Positions 24,557-32,949 of a stretch of DNA of 64,000 nucleotides are shown in pieces (the first letter of the stretch is position 1; each line of letters starts with the position of its first letter). The stretch lies in assembly GCA_035492775.1 (NCBI GenBank), contig DATJIW010000074.1, positions 1 to 64,000 on the forward strand, in the 5' to 3' direction. Source of the DNA: DATJFQ01 sp035492775. Lineage in GTDB: Bacteria; Acidobacteriota; Vicinamibacteria; Vicinamibacterales; 2-12-FULL-66-21. The translations under genes were made by a program, and so were the position numbers. The notes beneath the pieces are model-generated. The model was not told the origin of the DNA. It did not search any database and worked only from the letters and a program-made list of their open reading frames with translations.

Positions 24557-26293
24557 GTGCGTGCTCTGCGATACGTGATCCTGCCGGCGGCGGTCATCAT
24601 CTGCTTCGGACATGCCCCCCGGTTCCTTGCAGCGCAAAATCAGGGTGCGCCGTCGGCTTACGATGCGGTCACCGATCGCGGCGCCCGTGCGAAGCCATCG
24701 CTCGTCCGCGTCGGGAATGCGGGCTTTTCCTTCAACGATCCGGTCTTTGGCACCCGCATATGGCGCGTCACCGACGGCTCGACGCGGCCCGGATTCCTCA
24801 ACTACTCGTTCCGGACGCCGTCGGGCACGCATCAAAACGCCTGGGGCGCCGACGGGCGCCATTTTTATGTGACGACGGATGACGGAACGATCATCCCCTT
24901 CGCGTTCGATCCCGCTACGGGCTCGTCGTCGCGTATCGATCCATCTCGCGAAGGTGAAGGCGGGCTGACGCTGAAGTTTTATCTGGAGCCGCAGTTCAGC
25001 TACGCGGACGCGAACATCGTCTACGGGACGACGAATACGTCGGGCAGCAACCTTCACACGGTGGATGCGTACGACTTCTCGACCGGTCGCTACACGACGG
25101 TTCTGGATCTCGAGTCCATCGTGCCCGCGTCGACGCTGAAGGACACGTACGTCGGCGTCATCGGATCGAGCTCGGGCCCCGTCGAGAGGATTCTCGCGAT
25201 GTTCGGCGGCGCGAGCCAGGACCGCCATCACTTCGTCGTCGTGTTCGACCGAGCCAATCCGAAGAATCGGCGGCTACTCGACACGTCGTCGTCCACGCTC
25301 GACGGCAGACGGACGCCGACGGCGCTCAACTTCACGCTGCATCATGCATTTCTGGATCGCAGCGGGCGGTTCGTTCTCCTGTATCCGAGCGGGGCCGACC
25401 GGCAGGGGCCGCGCCAGGCGCCGCCACTTTACGTCTGGGATTTGTCCGACGACTCGTTCACCGCGCTTCCGCTCGATGCGGCGCACGCCGGCGGACACGA
25501 TGCCTACTCTTTCGGGTTCGCGATCAACCAGGATTGCTGCACGAGTACGCCGTACGACGCCGCACAGTGGCAGCTGCGCTCGCTGTCGGCGCCGCTGGGC
25601 ACGCGCGACCTGGTGCAGCCCGTCATCACTCCGAAGGAAGTGCTGCTCGCCGACCATCCAACGTGGAACAACGCGCAGCCGGATCGACTCGTGCCGTTCA
25701 TCAGCGCGCTGTATCGGTACGGCGCCAACGACGTCGAATGGCGACCGTGGGACGATGAGATCGTCGCCATCCAGACCGACGTGCCGGCTGATGCCGGCGC
25801 CGAGGTGTGGCGTCTCGCGCAGCATCGCAGCGACGTGCGCAACGACAACGACGCGGCGCAGTTCTCGTTCTGGTACACGCCGAGACCGAACGTGTCGTCT
25901 GATGGACGCTGGGTGCTTTTTACGACCAACTGGGAGAAGACTCTCGGCACCGATCCCGCCGGCGCCCCAGGTGAAAAGGCGCGCCAGGACGTCTTCCTGC
26001 TGCAGTTGCGCGGCAGTGACGACGCGCCGGATACGCCTCTCGCGATCCTGACGACGCGGTTACCCGAGGCGAAGCGCAACATACCGTACGTGGCGTACTT
26101 GACTGCCTCCGGCGTCCACGGTGCGGCCGTCTGGCAAATCACACGCGGCGGCCTGCCCGGCGGACTGACACTCGATCCCGCCACCGGGATAATCTCGGGA
26201 ACGCCCACGTCTGCCGGTACGTTCTTCAGCGTCATGGTCACGAACGATGGCGCTTCCGACTCGCGCACGTTCGCTCTGGCCGTCCCCCGGTGA
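24557..26293 (+). CDS. Secreted protein with beta-propeller-like body and C-terminal putative Ig domain
   Basis: 578 aa from the GTG at 24557, which begins a good signal peptide (RALRYVILPAAVIICFG ... FLAAQ). A TTG at 24515 would add 14 residues. The body has recurring GRHFYVTTDDGTIIPFAFD- and SSDGRWVLFTTNWEK-like strands that resemble TolB/WD40 propeller blades. Residues ~500-578 contain AVWQITRGGLPGGLTLDPATGIISGTPTSAGTF, the hallmark of the putative Ig (He_PIG) domain. It is probably a cell-surface or secreted binding protein of unknown ligand. Confidence 0.72.
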   Translation: MRALRYVILPAAVIICFGHAPRFLAAQNQGAPSAYDAVTDRGARAKPSLVRVGNAGFSFNDPVFGTRIWRVTDGSTRPGFLNYSFRTPSGTHQNAWGADGRHFYVTTDDGTIIPFAFDPATGSSSRIDPSREGEGGLTLKFYLEPQFSYADANIVYGTTNTSGSNLHTVDAYDFSTGRYTTVLDLESIVPASTLKDTYVGVIGSSSGPVERILAMFGGASQDRHHFVVVFDRANPKNRRLLDTSSSTLDGRRTPTALNFTLHHAFLDRSGRFVLLYPSGADRQGPRQAPPLYVWDLSDDSFTALPLDAAHAGGHDAYSFGFAINQDCCTSTPYDAAQWQLRSLSAPLGTRDLVQPVITPKEVLLADHPTWNNAQPDRLVPFISALYRYGANDVEWRPWDDEIVAIQTDVPADAGAEVWRLAQHRSDVRNDNDAAQFSFWYTPRPNVSSDGRWVLFTTNWEKTLGTDPAGAPGEKARQDVFLLQLRGSDDAPDTPLAILTTRLPEAKRNIPYVAYLTASGVHGAAVWQITRGGLPGGLTLDPATGIISGTPTSAGTFFSVMVTNDGASDSRTFALAVPR

Positions 26294-26304
26294 TCCGCCC
26301 GTAA

Positions 26305-27120
26305 ATGCGTACCCGATTCGCGCCGGCGCCCACGGGCTGGCTGCACCTCGGGCACGCACTCAACGCCGAGTACGTGTGGAACGCCGCGCGCGAACGTGGC
26401 GGAGAAGTACTCCTGCGCATCGAGGACCACGACCGCGAACGCTGCCGGCCCGAATACGAAAACGGCATCCTCGAAGATCTCGATTGGCTCGGATATCGGC
26501 CGGATATCTTTTCAACCGACGCATTCCGCGCAGGCCGCTGCGAAGGACGGCAGAGCGACCGCGGACAGGTCTACCTGGAAGCGTTCGAGCAACTCCGCGA
26601 CCGCGGCCTCGTTTACGCGTGCAATTGCACGCGGCGCCGGATTGCGTCCGCGGCCGACAGCGACGGCGAGGTGCGGTACCCGGGCACATGCCGCGACCGC
26701 GGACTTCCCATCGTCGAGGGGTCCGGCTGGCGTGTGCGGATCGATTCCGGCGTCGAACGGTTCGTCGACCAACGGCTTGGACCGCAGGAGCAGAATCCTC
26801 AGGAGCAGTGCGGGGACGTGCTGATCCGCGATCGGCTCGGCAACTGGACGTATCAATTCGCCGTCGTGGTCGATGACATGCAGCAGAAGATTGATACGGT
26901 GATCCGCGGTGAGGATCTGCTGCCGTCCACCGGCCGGCAACTCGCACTCGCGCGGCTCCTCGGCCGCGACCATCCGCCGGCATTCCTGCACCACCCGCTC
27001 ATCATGAAAGCGCCAGGCCAGAAGTTGAGCAAATCGGACGGAGATACGGCGATTCGTGACCTGCGCCGCAAGGGCCTGACCCCTGCGGACGTGAAGGCGC
27101 TCGCCCGAACAGCCGAGTAA
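26305..27120 (+). CDS. gluQ: Glutamyl-Q tRNA(Asp) synthetase
   Basis: 271 aa, a class I synthetase catalytic core without an anticodon-binding domain. The ATP-site HIGH motif is HLGH in APAPTGWLHLGHALN, and the KMSKS loop is KLSKSDGDTAI. The zinc site is indicated by YACNCTRRRI and YPGTCRDRG (CxC...C). The short length and lack of a C-terminal domain identify GluQ-RS, which glutamylates queuosine 34 of tRNA(Asp). The start is the ATG at 26305, 11 bp after the preceding stop codon. A true GluRS would be about 200 residues longer. Confidence 0.9.
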   Translation: MRTRFAPAPTGWLHLGHALNAEYVWNAARERGGEVLLRIEDHDRERCRPEYENGILEDLDWLGYRPDIFSTDAFRAGRCEGRQSDRGQVYLEAFEQLRDRGLVYACNCTRRRIASAADSDGEVRYPGTCRDRGLPIVEGSGWRVRIDSGVERFVDQRLGPQEQNPQEQCGDVLIRDRLGNWTYQFAVVVDDMQQKIDTVIRGEDLLPSTGRQLALARLLGRDHPPAFLHHPLIMKAPGQKLSKSDGDTAIRDLRRKGLTPADVKALARTAE

Positions 27121-27167
27121 TCGCTCCTTGCATTGCTTCCCTGGAAGAAGGATACCCGGGGGGGCAC

Positions 27168-27539
27168 ATGGCACATGAAACTGATGCACCGATGAGCACG
27201 CTGGTCCGAGGCGCGCTCGACGACGTGCGCGATCTGTTTCGAGAGGAAATCGCACTGGCGCGAGCCGAACTGCGGCAGGAGGTGACGAAGGCGACGTCCG
27301 CGGGCGCGCTGCTCGGCAGCGCAGCCGGCGCAGGCTGGTTTGCCGCGCTCTTCATCCTCGGCGCAATCGCAATGGGCATTTCCGAGCTGTTCGGCTGGCC
27401 ATACTGGGCAAGCTTTGGCGCGATCGGCGTGCTGCTCGCCATCGCCGGCGGCCTGTTGTACGCAGGGGGCAGGCGGGCGCTTTCCGAGATGAGAGGGATG
27501 CCGCGCACGATCGAGACGGTGAAGGAGAACTTCCGATGA
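27168..27539 (+). CDS. Holin-X / DUF1469-type membrane protein
   Basis: 123 aa. The N-terminal ~40 residues are charged and helical (LVRGALDDVRDLFREEIALARAELRQEV). Two membrane helices follow (GAGWFAALFILGAIAMGISEL and WASFGAIGVLLAIAGGLLYAGG). This is the usual picture for the putative actinobacterial holin-X family (phage holin family protein) found on bacterial chromosomes outside prophages. The stop codon overlaps the next gene's ATG (ATGA), which is the common arrangement with DUF3618. A GAAGGATA-like ribosome-binding site precedes the ATG. Its cellular role is unknown; membrane or envelope stress has been proposed for the family. Confidence 0.8.
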   Translation: MAHETDAPMSTLVRGALDDVRDLFREEIALARAELRQEVTKATSAGALLGSAAGAGWFAALFILGAIAMGISELFGWPYWASFGAIGVLLAIAGGLLYAGGRRALSEMRGMPRTIETVKENFR

Positions 27540-27853
27540 ACGACGATACGAACGCCGGAATCACCGAGCTGGAGCTGGACATCGCAGAGACGCGGCAGGC
27601 CCTCGATCGCAAGCTCGACGAGATTGGACGGCGGCTGCAGCCGTCCGAGATGAAATCGGAGTTGAAGGAGGCCGTGAAGGAGCGTCTCGATCCGCAGCCG
27701 TATCTCGGCTACATCGCCGGCAGTCTCGTGGCGCTCGGAACGCTGATGGCCGTCAATGGGTTCCGGCGCCGACGTCAGACGGGGTTCCCGTCGGACAAGA
27801 ACCTCGAATACCCTGACGACCGCGCGGTGCACCTGGAGCTCGACTGCTGTTGA
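27536..27853 (+). CDS. DUF3618 family protein
   Basis: 105 aa. The N-terminus GITELELDIAETRQALDRKLDEIGRRLQPSEM is the diagnostic DUF3618 helix (LE.DIE.TR..L...LDEI..RL.P). A single transmembrane helix (YIAGSLVALGTLMAVNGF) and a basic tail follow. The start overlaps the holin-X-like stop by four bases, so the two are co-translated and probably form one membrane unit. Function is unknown. Confidence 0.8.
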   Translation: MNDDTNAGITELELDIAETRQALDRKLDEIGRRLQPSEMKSELKEAVKERLDPQPYLGYIAGSLVALGTLMAVNGFRRRRQTGFPSDKNLEYPDDRAVHLELDCC

Positions 27854-27888
27854 CGCCGTCGGGGGCAGACCTGACGCCGCGGGCGACG

Positions 27889-30303
27889 CTATTCGCTCCG
27901 AAGGATCGCCATCGGATCGACACGCGTCGCGCGGCGTGCAGGCAGCCATGCCGCCGCTGCCGCCACGGCGAGCAGGATCGCAGCGGCTCCGCCGAGCACC
28001 ACCGGGTCGGCCGGAGGCACGTCCACGAGCAGCGACCGCATGCCGCGGCCGAGCGCAAGCGCGACGGTGGTTCCGATCGCCAGCCCGATGCTGGCCGTTC
28101 CGACGCCTTCGCGCACCACGAGGAGCAGGATGGAGCGTCCACCTGCACCAAGCGCCTGCCGGATGCCGAACTCGCGCAGACGCTGCGTGACTGAAAACGC
28201 CAGCACGCCATACATGCCGATCGCGGCGAGCACCAGCGCGGCCGCGCCGAACATGGCGAGGAGGATCGTCGGGGTCCGGCGGGGCTGCAGCGACCGCTCG
28301 ATCCATTCGTCCATTTCGCGGATCTGCGCGACCGGCTGCTCGGGATCGATCGCCTTCACCGCCGCGCGGATCCCGGCCGCTGCGGCCTCCGGGTTGACGG
28401 CTTTCATGACCAGCCCCATTCGGGCGGGAGGCACCTGCGATGCGGCCAGATAAATTCGTCCTTCGGGCACCGGCGTTGAGAGATCCGCGGTATTGACGGT
28501 ACCGACGATTCCCACGATGGTGTAGTTCCGCTCGCTGCCGAAATTGAGTTGCCGTCCGAGCGCGTCACCTTGCGGAAAGAATTGATGCGCGAGCAGCTCG
28601 TCGACGATGGCCACGCGGGGGGCTTCCGCCGTGTCGCCGTCGCCGAAGACGCGTCCCTGCAGCAACGGAATCTGCATGGCGCGGAAATAGTCGCCGCCGA
28701 CGCGGTCCTGGTAGGCGTGCGGCGTCTGCTCGCCCGCGACCATCCCCCGTCCAACGATCATGAAAGACCCCGCACTGAACTCGCCGCTGAATGGCGTGAC
28801 GCTCACGAAACCGGCGGAAGAGACGCCGGGCAGCTCGCCAACCTTCGCAGACAGGCGCTCCCAGAAGGCCCGCCGTGCATCCGACGTGGGATACCGCAGC
28901 GGTTGCAGCGCTATCTGCGCCGTCACCACGCGGTCTGGATTGAAACCGGCGCTGACTTTGGTGAGATGCGCGAAGCTCTTGACCAGCAGCCCCGCGCCGA
29001 CGACCAGCACGAGCGCGACGCTCGCCTCGACGATGACGAGCGCGCGACGAAGGCGGCCGCCGCGGCGCGTGCCACGCGTGGTGTCCTCTTTCAGCACCGA
29101 TCCAGCGGACGCGCGCAGCACACCGATCGCCGGCACGAGTCCGAAAACGACGCCAGTGGCGGCAGTGACCGCGAGCGCAAAAAGGACCACAGTTCCATCG
29201 GGAGTAGTCCTGACAGAGAGCGGCAACTGATCCGCCGCCATCGCAAGGAGTCCCTGCACACCCATGAGGCTGAGCGCGACGCCGATGGTGCCGCCGATCG
29301 CCGCGAGCAGCAGCCCTTCGACGAGCATCTGACGCACGATCCGGCGGCGTCCGGCTCCGATCGCGGTGCGGATCGCGAGTTCGCGCTGCCGCCCCGCCGC
29401 GCGCATCAGCAGTAGATTGGCGACGTTCGCGCACGCGATGAGCAGCACCAGCGCGACGGCTGACTGCACGATCAGGAGCTGTACGCGAACCGACGCCGTC
29501 TCGGATGCCTGGAGCGGCCTCGCGCGCCCTGTAAAGCCGCTCGTCTTCATGTATTCGGCACGCCGGGGCACACGCGTCATCAATCCGGCGACAATCGCAT
29601 CCATCTGCGCGTCGAACTGTTCTACCGTCGCTCCGGGGCGGAGGCGCGCGATCATCCAGCTGAACTCGTTTCCGCGCTCGGCATTGGAGATCTGCTCGGG
29701 CGTGAACGCGAAAGGCATCAGCATCGACGTATCGCGCCAGGGAATTTCGAAGTCGCGCGGGAGCACGCCTACGACCGTCTGCGCGGCGCCGTTGACGCGA
29801 ATCGCGCGCCCGATAATGGAGGGGTCCGCCCCGAAACGCGATCGCCACGTGGCGTTGGTGAGAATCACGACGTTCGCGGCGGTGCCGCCGGCGACATCAC
29901 TTTCGCCGAACGCCCTGCCGAGCGATGGACCTCGACGAAGCGTCGTGAAGAATGAGGGCGTCACCGCCAGCGCGATGACCTGCTCGGGATTGCCGCTGAC
30001 GTCGAGTGCCGAAACCCGCGGCGTGAACAGCGTCGCGTCCTCGACTGCCGGCGCACCTGTGCGGCGATCGAGATAGTCGGGAATCGCCACCGCAGATGGT
30101 TCCCCGCCCGCCTTCAAATAGACGTTGCTGACCGCGACCAGCCGGCCGGCGTCCGGATACGGCAACGGCCGCAGCAGCACCTGGTACAGCACGCTGAACA
30201 CGGCGGTCGTCGCGCCAATCCCCAGCGCCAGCGTCAAAACGGCAACGCTGGAGAAAACAGGCTGGCGGCGAAGTCCCCGGAGCGCGTAGCGGACGTCCTG
30301 CAT
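27889..30303 (-). CDS. ADOP-type MacB/FtsX permease (second copy)
   Basis: 804 aa. N-terminal DVRYALRGLRRQPVFSSVAVLTLALGIGATTAVFSVLYQV and PLPYPDAGRLVAVSN are characteristic. A periplasmic MacB-core region (VTPSFFTTLRRGPSLGRAF, ATWRSRFG), three FtsX helices, the second periplasmic region and the final REFGIRQALGAGGRSILLLV / WLPARRATRVDPMAILRSE set are all present. It is a double permease without an ATP-binding partner nearby. It is related to but clearly different from the copies at 16049 and 44033. It faces the DUF3618 gene tail-to-tail with 35 bp between. Confidence 0.93.
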   Translation of the reverse strand: MQDVRYALRGLRRQPVFSSVAVLTLALGIGATTAVFSVLYQVLLRPLPYPDAGRLVAVSNVYLKAGGEPSAVAIPDYLDRRTGAPAVEDATLFTPRVSALDVSGNPEQVIALAVTPSFFTTLRRGPSLGRAFGESDVAGGTAANVVILTNATWRSRFGADPSIIGRAIRVNGAAQTVVGVLPRDFEIPWRDTSMLMPFAFTPEQISNAERGNEFSWMIARLRPGATVEQFDAQMDAIVAGLMTRVPRRAEYMKTSGFTGRARPLQASETASVRVQLLIVQSAVALVLLIACANVANLLLMRAAGRQRELAIRTAIGAGRRRIVRQMLVEGLLLAAIGGTIGVALSLMGVQGLLAMAADQLPLSVRTTPDGTVVLFALAVTAATGVVFGLVPAIGVLRASAGSVLKEDTTRGTRRGGRLRRALVIVEASVALVLVVGAGLLVKSFAHLTKVSAGFNPDRVVTAQIALQPLRYPTSDARRAFWERLSAKVGELPGVSSAGFVSVTPFSGEFSAGSFMIVGRGMVAGEQTPHAYQDRVGGDYFRAMQIPLLQGRVFGDGDTAEAPRVAIVDELLAHQFFPQGDALGRQLNFGSERNYTIVGIVGTVNTADLSTPVPEGRIYLAASQVPPARMGLVMKAVNPEAAAAGIRAAVKAIDPEQPVAQIREMDEWIERSLQPRRTPTILLAMFGAAALVLAAIGMYGVLAFSVTQRLREFGIRQALGAGGRSILLLVVREGVGTASIGLAIGTTVALALGRGMRSLLVDVPPADPVVLGGAAAILLAVAAAAAWLPARRATRVDPMAILRSE

Positions 30304-30370
30304 GCCGCTTGGACGCGATCGGCTGGCGAAAGGTTGGAGAGTTCTTTACGTTCTTTAGCGGGCGGCTCGT

Positions 30371-31609
30371 CTACAGATAGTTCGGCGGCAGATCGAGGAC
30401 AATCCGCCGTCGCATCAGATCCTGCACGTCGTCGGTGAGCCGTCCCGCCTGGATCTCGGCCAGCGTTTCGTGGCTGACGTTCAGCGCGTCGGGGAGGTAT
30501 TTGTGGCTGGCGCTGTACTCATCCTCATAATCAGAGGAAGGATAGCGAAGGGTCAACGATGCGTGACCGTTCGACAGAGAGACGTCGTACAGCGGAGAGA
30601 ATTTCAGCTCGCCGCTGACGATGGCCGGTGCAGGCACGTCGAAATCCCGGAACACCCGTCCGTCGCGGGTTGCGATGACAGAAAACGCCTCGTCCCCCTC
30701 GAGTGCCGCCTGCGAATCGTGGCGCGACAGACTCAGCCGGCCGGCAAGGACCTCCGCGAGTGTCAGCTGCTCGGAATAGACGCGCGCGTCGGTGTCTTCG
30801 AACAGTCCGCGATAGTGTTCAGCGGAGAGCGCCGTCCCCTTCGAAGGCGTCCACGTGTCGGCGTTGTGCGTGTGCGTGATCGCCGCGACGCCCGCGGCAT
30901 CGGTAATCCGCCACATTTCGCGGACGAGCTGCGCCTTGTGCCAGATGTAGTGAAACGCGTCGTTGCAGACAACGAACCGGAACGAACCGGTGGCAAACGG
31001 CAGCGCCACCTCTGCATCGGCGAGCACCGCGTCGGCGGCAGGCGCGGTGAAGTGCCGTGCGAGCCAGAGTTTGATGAAGGAAATGTCGGTGACGACCGGG
31101 GGAAGGGCGCCGATGGATGCGAGCGAGCGCGTGAGATGACCCGACCCGCCGCAGAGGTCGAGCACGGCGGCATGGGGATCCACGACCGCGGAAGCCACCG
31201 AGCGCACGACCGCATCCGCGACCACGAACGTCGGATCGGAAAAGCGATAGACGAAGTACCCGCCTTCGAACTGCTCGCCAACCCCCTCGGCAATCTGCCG
31301 GTACGTGCCGAGCGCCTCGCCTTCAGGTCCAATCAAACGCGCGGCCGGAGGGTCACCGGTGAAGTTGAGCATCGCGCGCAGGGCGTCCGCCGGCCGGCCG
31401 TCGACGATCGCCGCCCGCGCAACTTCGGTCTCCGGCCAGAGCGTCATCACGGCGATGCCGTCGCACACGAGGAACTGGCAGCAACGGCATGCGAGCAACG
31501 CATCGCGGATCTCACCGCCGTCGCCGATGCGATGGAAGACTTGCGTGTTCAGCTCCACCTTCCATCCGCAGAAGGGACATCGGAGGAGCTGGAGGGTGTC
31601 AAAGCGCAT
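30371..31609 (-). CDS. Class I SAM-dependent methyltransferase with N-terminal Trm112-like zinc ribbon
   Basis: 412 aa. Residues 1-60 carry a Trm112-like four-cysteine element (LLRCPFCGW ... LACRCCQFLVCDGIAVM). Residues ~145-260 are a class I methyltransferase fold with motif I AVLDLCGGSGHLTRSLASIG and the acidic LADAEVALPFATGSFRFVVCNDAFHYIW (motifs II-III). Residues ~290-412 are an unassigned extension. The combination is frequent in sugar- or lipid-biosynthesis methyltransferases of uncultivated phyla, but the substrate cannot be told. It lies 23 bp downstream of the two amidohydrolase genes on the same strand and may be co-transcribed. Confidence 0.82.
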   Translation of the reverse strand: MRFDTLQLLRCPFCGWKVELNTQVFHRIGDGGEIRDALLACRCCQFLVCDGIAVMTLWPETEVARAAIVDGRPADALRAMLNFTGDPPAARLIGPEGEALGTYRQIAEGVGEQFEGGYFVYRFSDPTFVVADAVVRSVASAVVDPHAAVLDLCGGSGHLTRSLASIGALPPVVTDISFIKLWLARHFTAPAADAVLADAEVALPFATGSFRFVVCNDAFHYIWHKAQLVREMWRITDAAGVAAITHTHNADTWTPSKGTALSAEHYRGLFEDTDARVYSEQLTLAEVLAGRLSLSRHDSQAALEGDEAFSVIATRDGRVFRDFDVPAPAIVSGELKFSPLYDVSLSNGHASLTLRYPSSDYEDEYSASHKYLPDALNVSHETLAEIQAGRLTDDVQDLMRRRIVLDLPPNYL

Positions 31610-31632
31610 TCGTCACGCGGCGAAATGGACCA

Positions 31633-32949
31633 TCACTTGATGGTCCGGTACCGTTTCAGCAGTTCGGTCTGGCGCGTATCCGGAGACATCTCACGTCCCT
31701 TGATGAACACATGCTCCGGTCCCGTCGTCAGCTCGAACGGGTCTCCGGACCAGACGACGACGTCGGCGTCTTTCCCGACCTCGAGAGAGCCCACGCGGTC
31801 CGCGACGCCCCAGAAGCGGGCAGGCGCCAAGGTCACCGCCTCGAGCGCGGCGTCACGGCTCAGACCGTACGCGATCGCGTTGCCCGCCTGCTGGCGGAGC
31901 GTCCGCGAGTTCTGCGTATCGAAGGAAGCCAGTGCAAGGCTCACGCCGGCTTTCGACAGGCGCGCGGCATTCTCCAGCGTCGCGCCAAGCGAATCGAACC
32001 CGGGTATGTCAGTGAGCGCGTCGATGACGACCGGAACGTGAGCCGCCGAGAGCTGATCGGCAACCATCCAGGCCTCAGCAGCCCCCATCAGCACGAGCCG
32101 GACGTTGAACTCGTGCGCGAGCCGGATGGCTGCCAGCAGATCGCTCGCGCGTTGCGCCTGAACGACGAGCGGCTCCTGTCCTTTGAGGACCGGCTGGAGC
32201 GCCTCGAGATCGAGCCGGCTTCGAACGTACTCGCGCCGCTGCGACGAATTGAACGCCGCGCGATTCGCGGCGTAGTCGCGCGCGTCCTCCAGCATCTCGC
32301 GCATCCGCAGAATCGCGGTGGCGCGAGCGCCGCCGGCCACTGCCGCTCCTCCTTCGCCCATCAGCGCGATCATCGCCGCCGGAGCTTTCGTGACCGCGTC
32401 CGGCACCTGGTCGCCGCTCAGATCCATGACGGCCGCCTGTCCGACGAAGACGTTCCCCGTGCTCGACGGCGTCACCAGCTGCCGCGTGATCCCCTCGATC
32501 CTGGTGACGGGAATGACCGTGGAACTGCCGTTGAACGAATCGACCACGGTGAACGCCGCACTCACGCGCGTATCGGTCGTCGCTTCATCGTCCGTGCCTT
32601 CCGCGGACGAGGGGATTTCGACGATGCCGGTTTGCACGCCGGCGTCGAGCCAACCGGGGGTCAGAATCTTGCCCGTCGCGTCGATCACACGGGCGCCGGC
32701 AGGGACAGCGACATCCGCCCCGACGGCCGCGATGCGTCCGCTCTGGATGAGCACGGTTCCGCGCTCGATGGCGGGACCGGAGACGGGCAGCACGCGTGCG
32801 TTCGTAATCGCGATCGTTTCGCCAGCCGTGGACGGCCGGGACGCGGGAACCGCGGCCCGCCGGGCGGGCGGCTGTGCGGCAGCCGGACGTGCCGCCTGCG
32901 GCTGCGGCAGGGCGAGAACGGACACGGCAAGTGCGAGCGCGGCCTTCAT
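31633..32949 (-). CDS. Amidohydrolase-fold paralogue lacking the metal-binding HxH (likely inactive)
   Basis: 438 aa from the ATG at 32949. The signal peptide (MKAALALAVSVLALPQPQAA) is followed by a proline/alanine-rich linker. The composite-domain strands IAITNARVLPVSGPAIERGTVLIQSGRIAAVG and the C-terminal VGSLEVGKDADVVVWSGDPFE are amidohydrolase hallmarks. The first metal motif reads GWLDAGVQTGIV where the upstream paralogue has HSH. The later ligand positions are GAAEAWM and LASFDTQ rather than His/Asp forms. All four usual metal ligands therefore seem lost. It shares a four-base stop/start overlap with the intact paralogue and may be its partner or a lectin-like decoy. Confidence 0.85.
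   Translation of the reverse strand: MKAALALAVSVLALPQPQAARPAAAQPPARRAAVPASRPSTAGETIAITNARVLPVSGPAIERGTVLIQSGRIAAVGADVAVPAGARVIDATGKILTPGWLDAGVQTGIVEIPSSAEGTDDEATTDTRVSAAFTVVDSFNGSSTVIPVTRIEGITRQLVTPSSTGNVFVGQAAVMDLSGDQVPDAVTKAPAAMIALMGEGGAAVAGGARATAILRMREMLEDARDYAANRAAFNSSQRREYVRSRLDLEALQPVLKGQEPLVVQAQRASDLLAAIRLAHEFNVRLVLMGAAEAWMVADQLSAAHVPVVIDALTDIPGFDSLGATLENAARLSKAGVSLALASFDTQNSRTLRQQAGNAIAYGLSRDAALEAVTLAPARFWGVADRVGSLEVGKDADVVVWSGDPFELTTGPEHVFIKGREMSPDTRQTELLKRYRTIK

Noticed and set aside
27168..27853. Prophage remnant suggested by the holin-like gene
   Set aside because: Holin-X/DUF3618 pairs are common chromosomal genes, and no other phage genes or att-like repeats are nearby.
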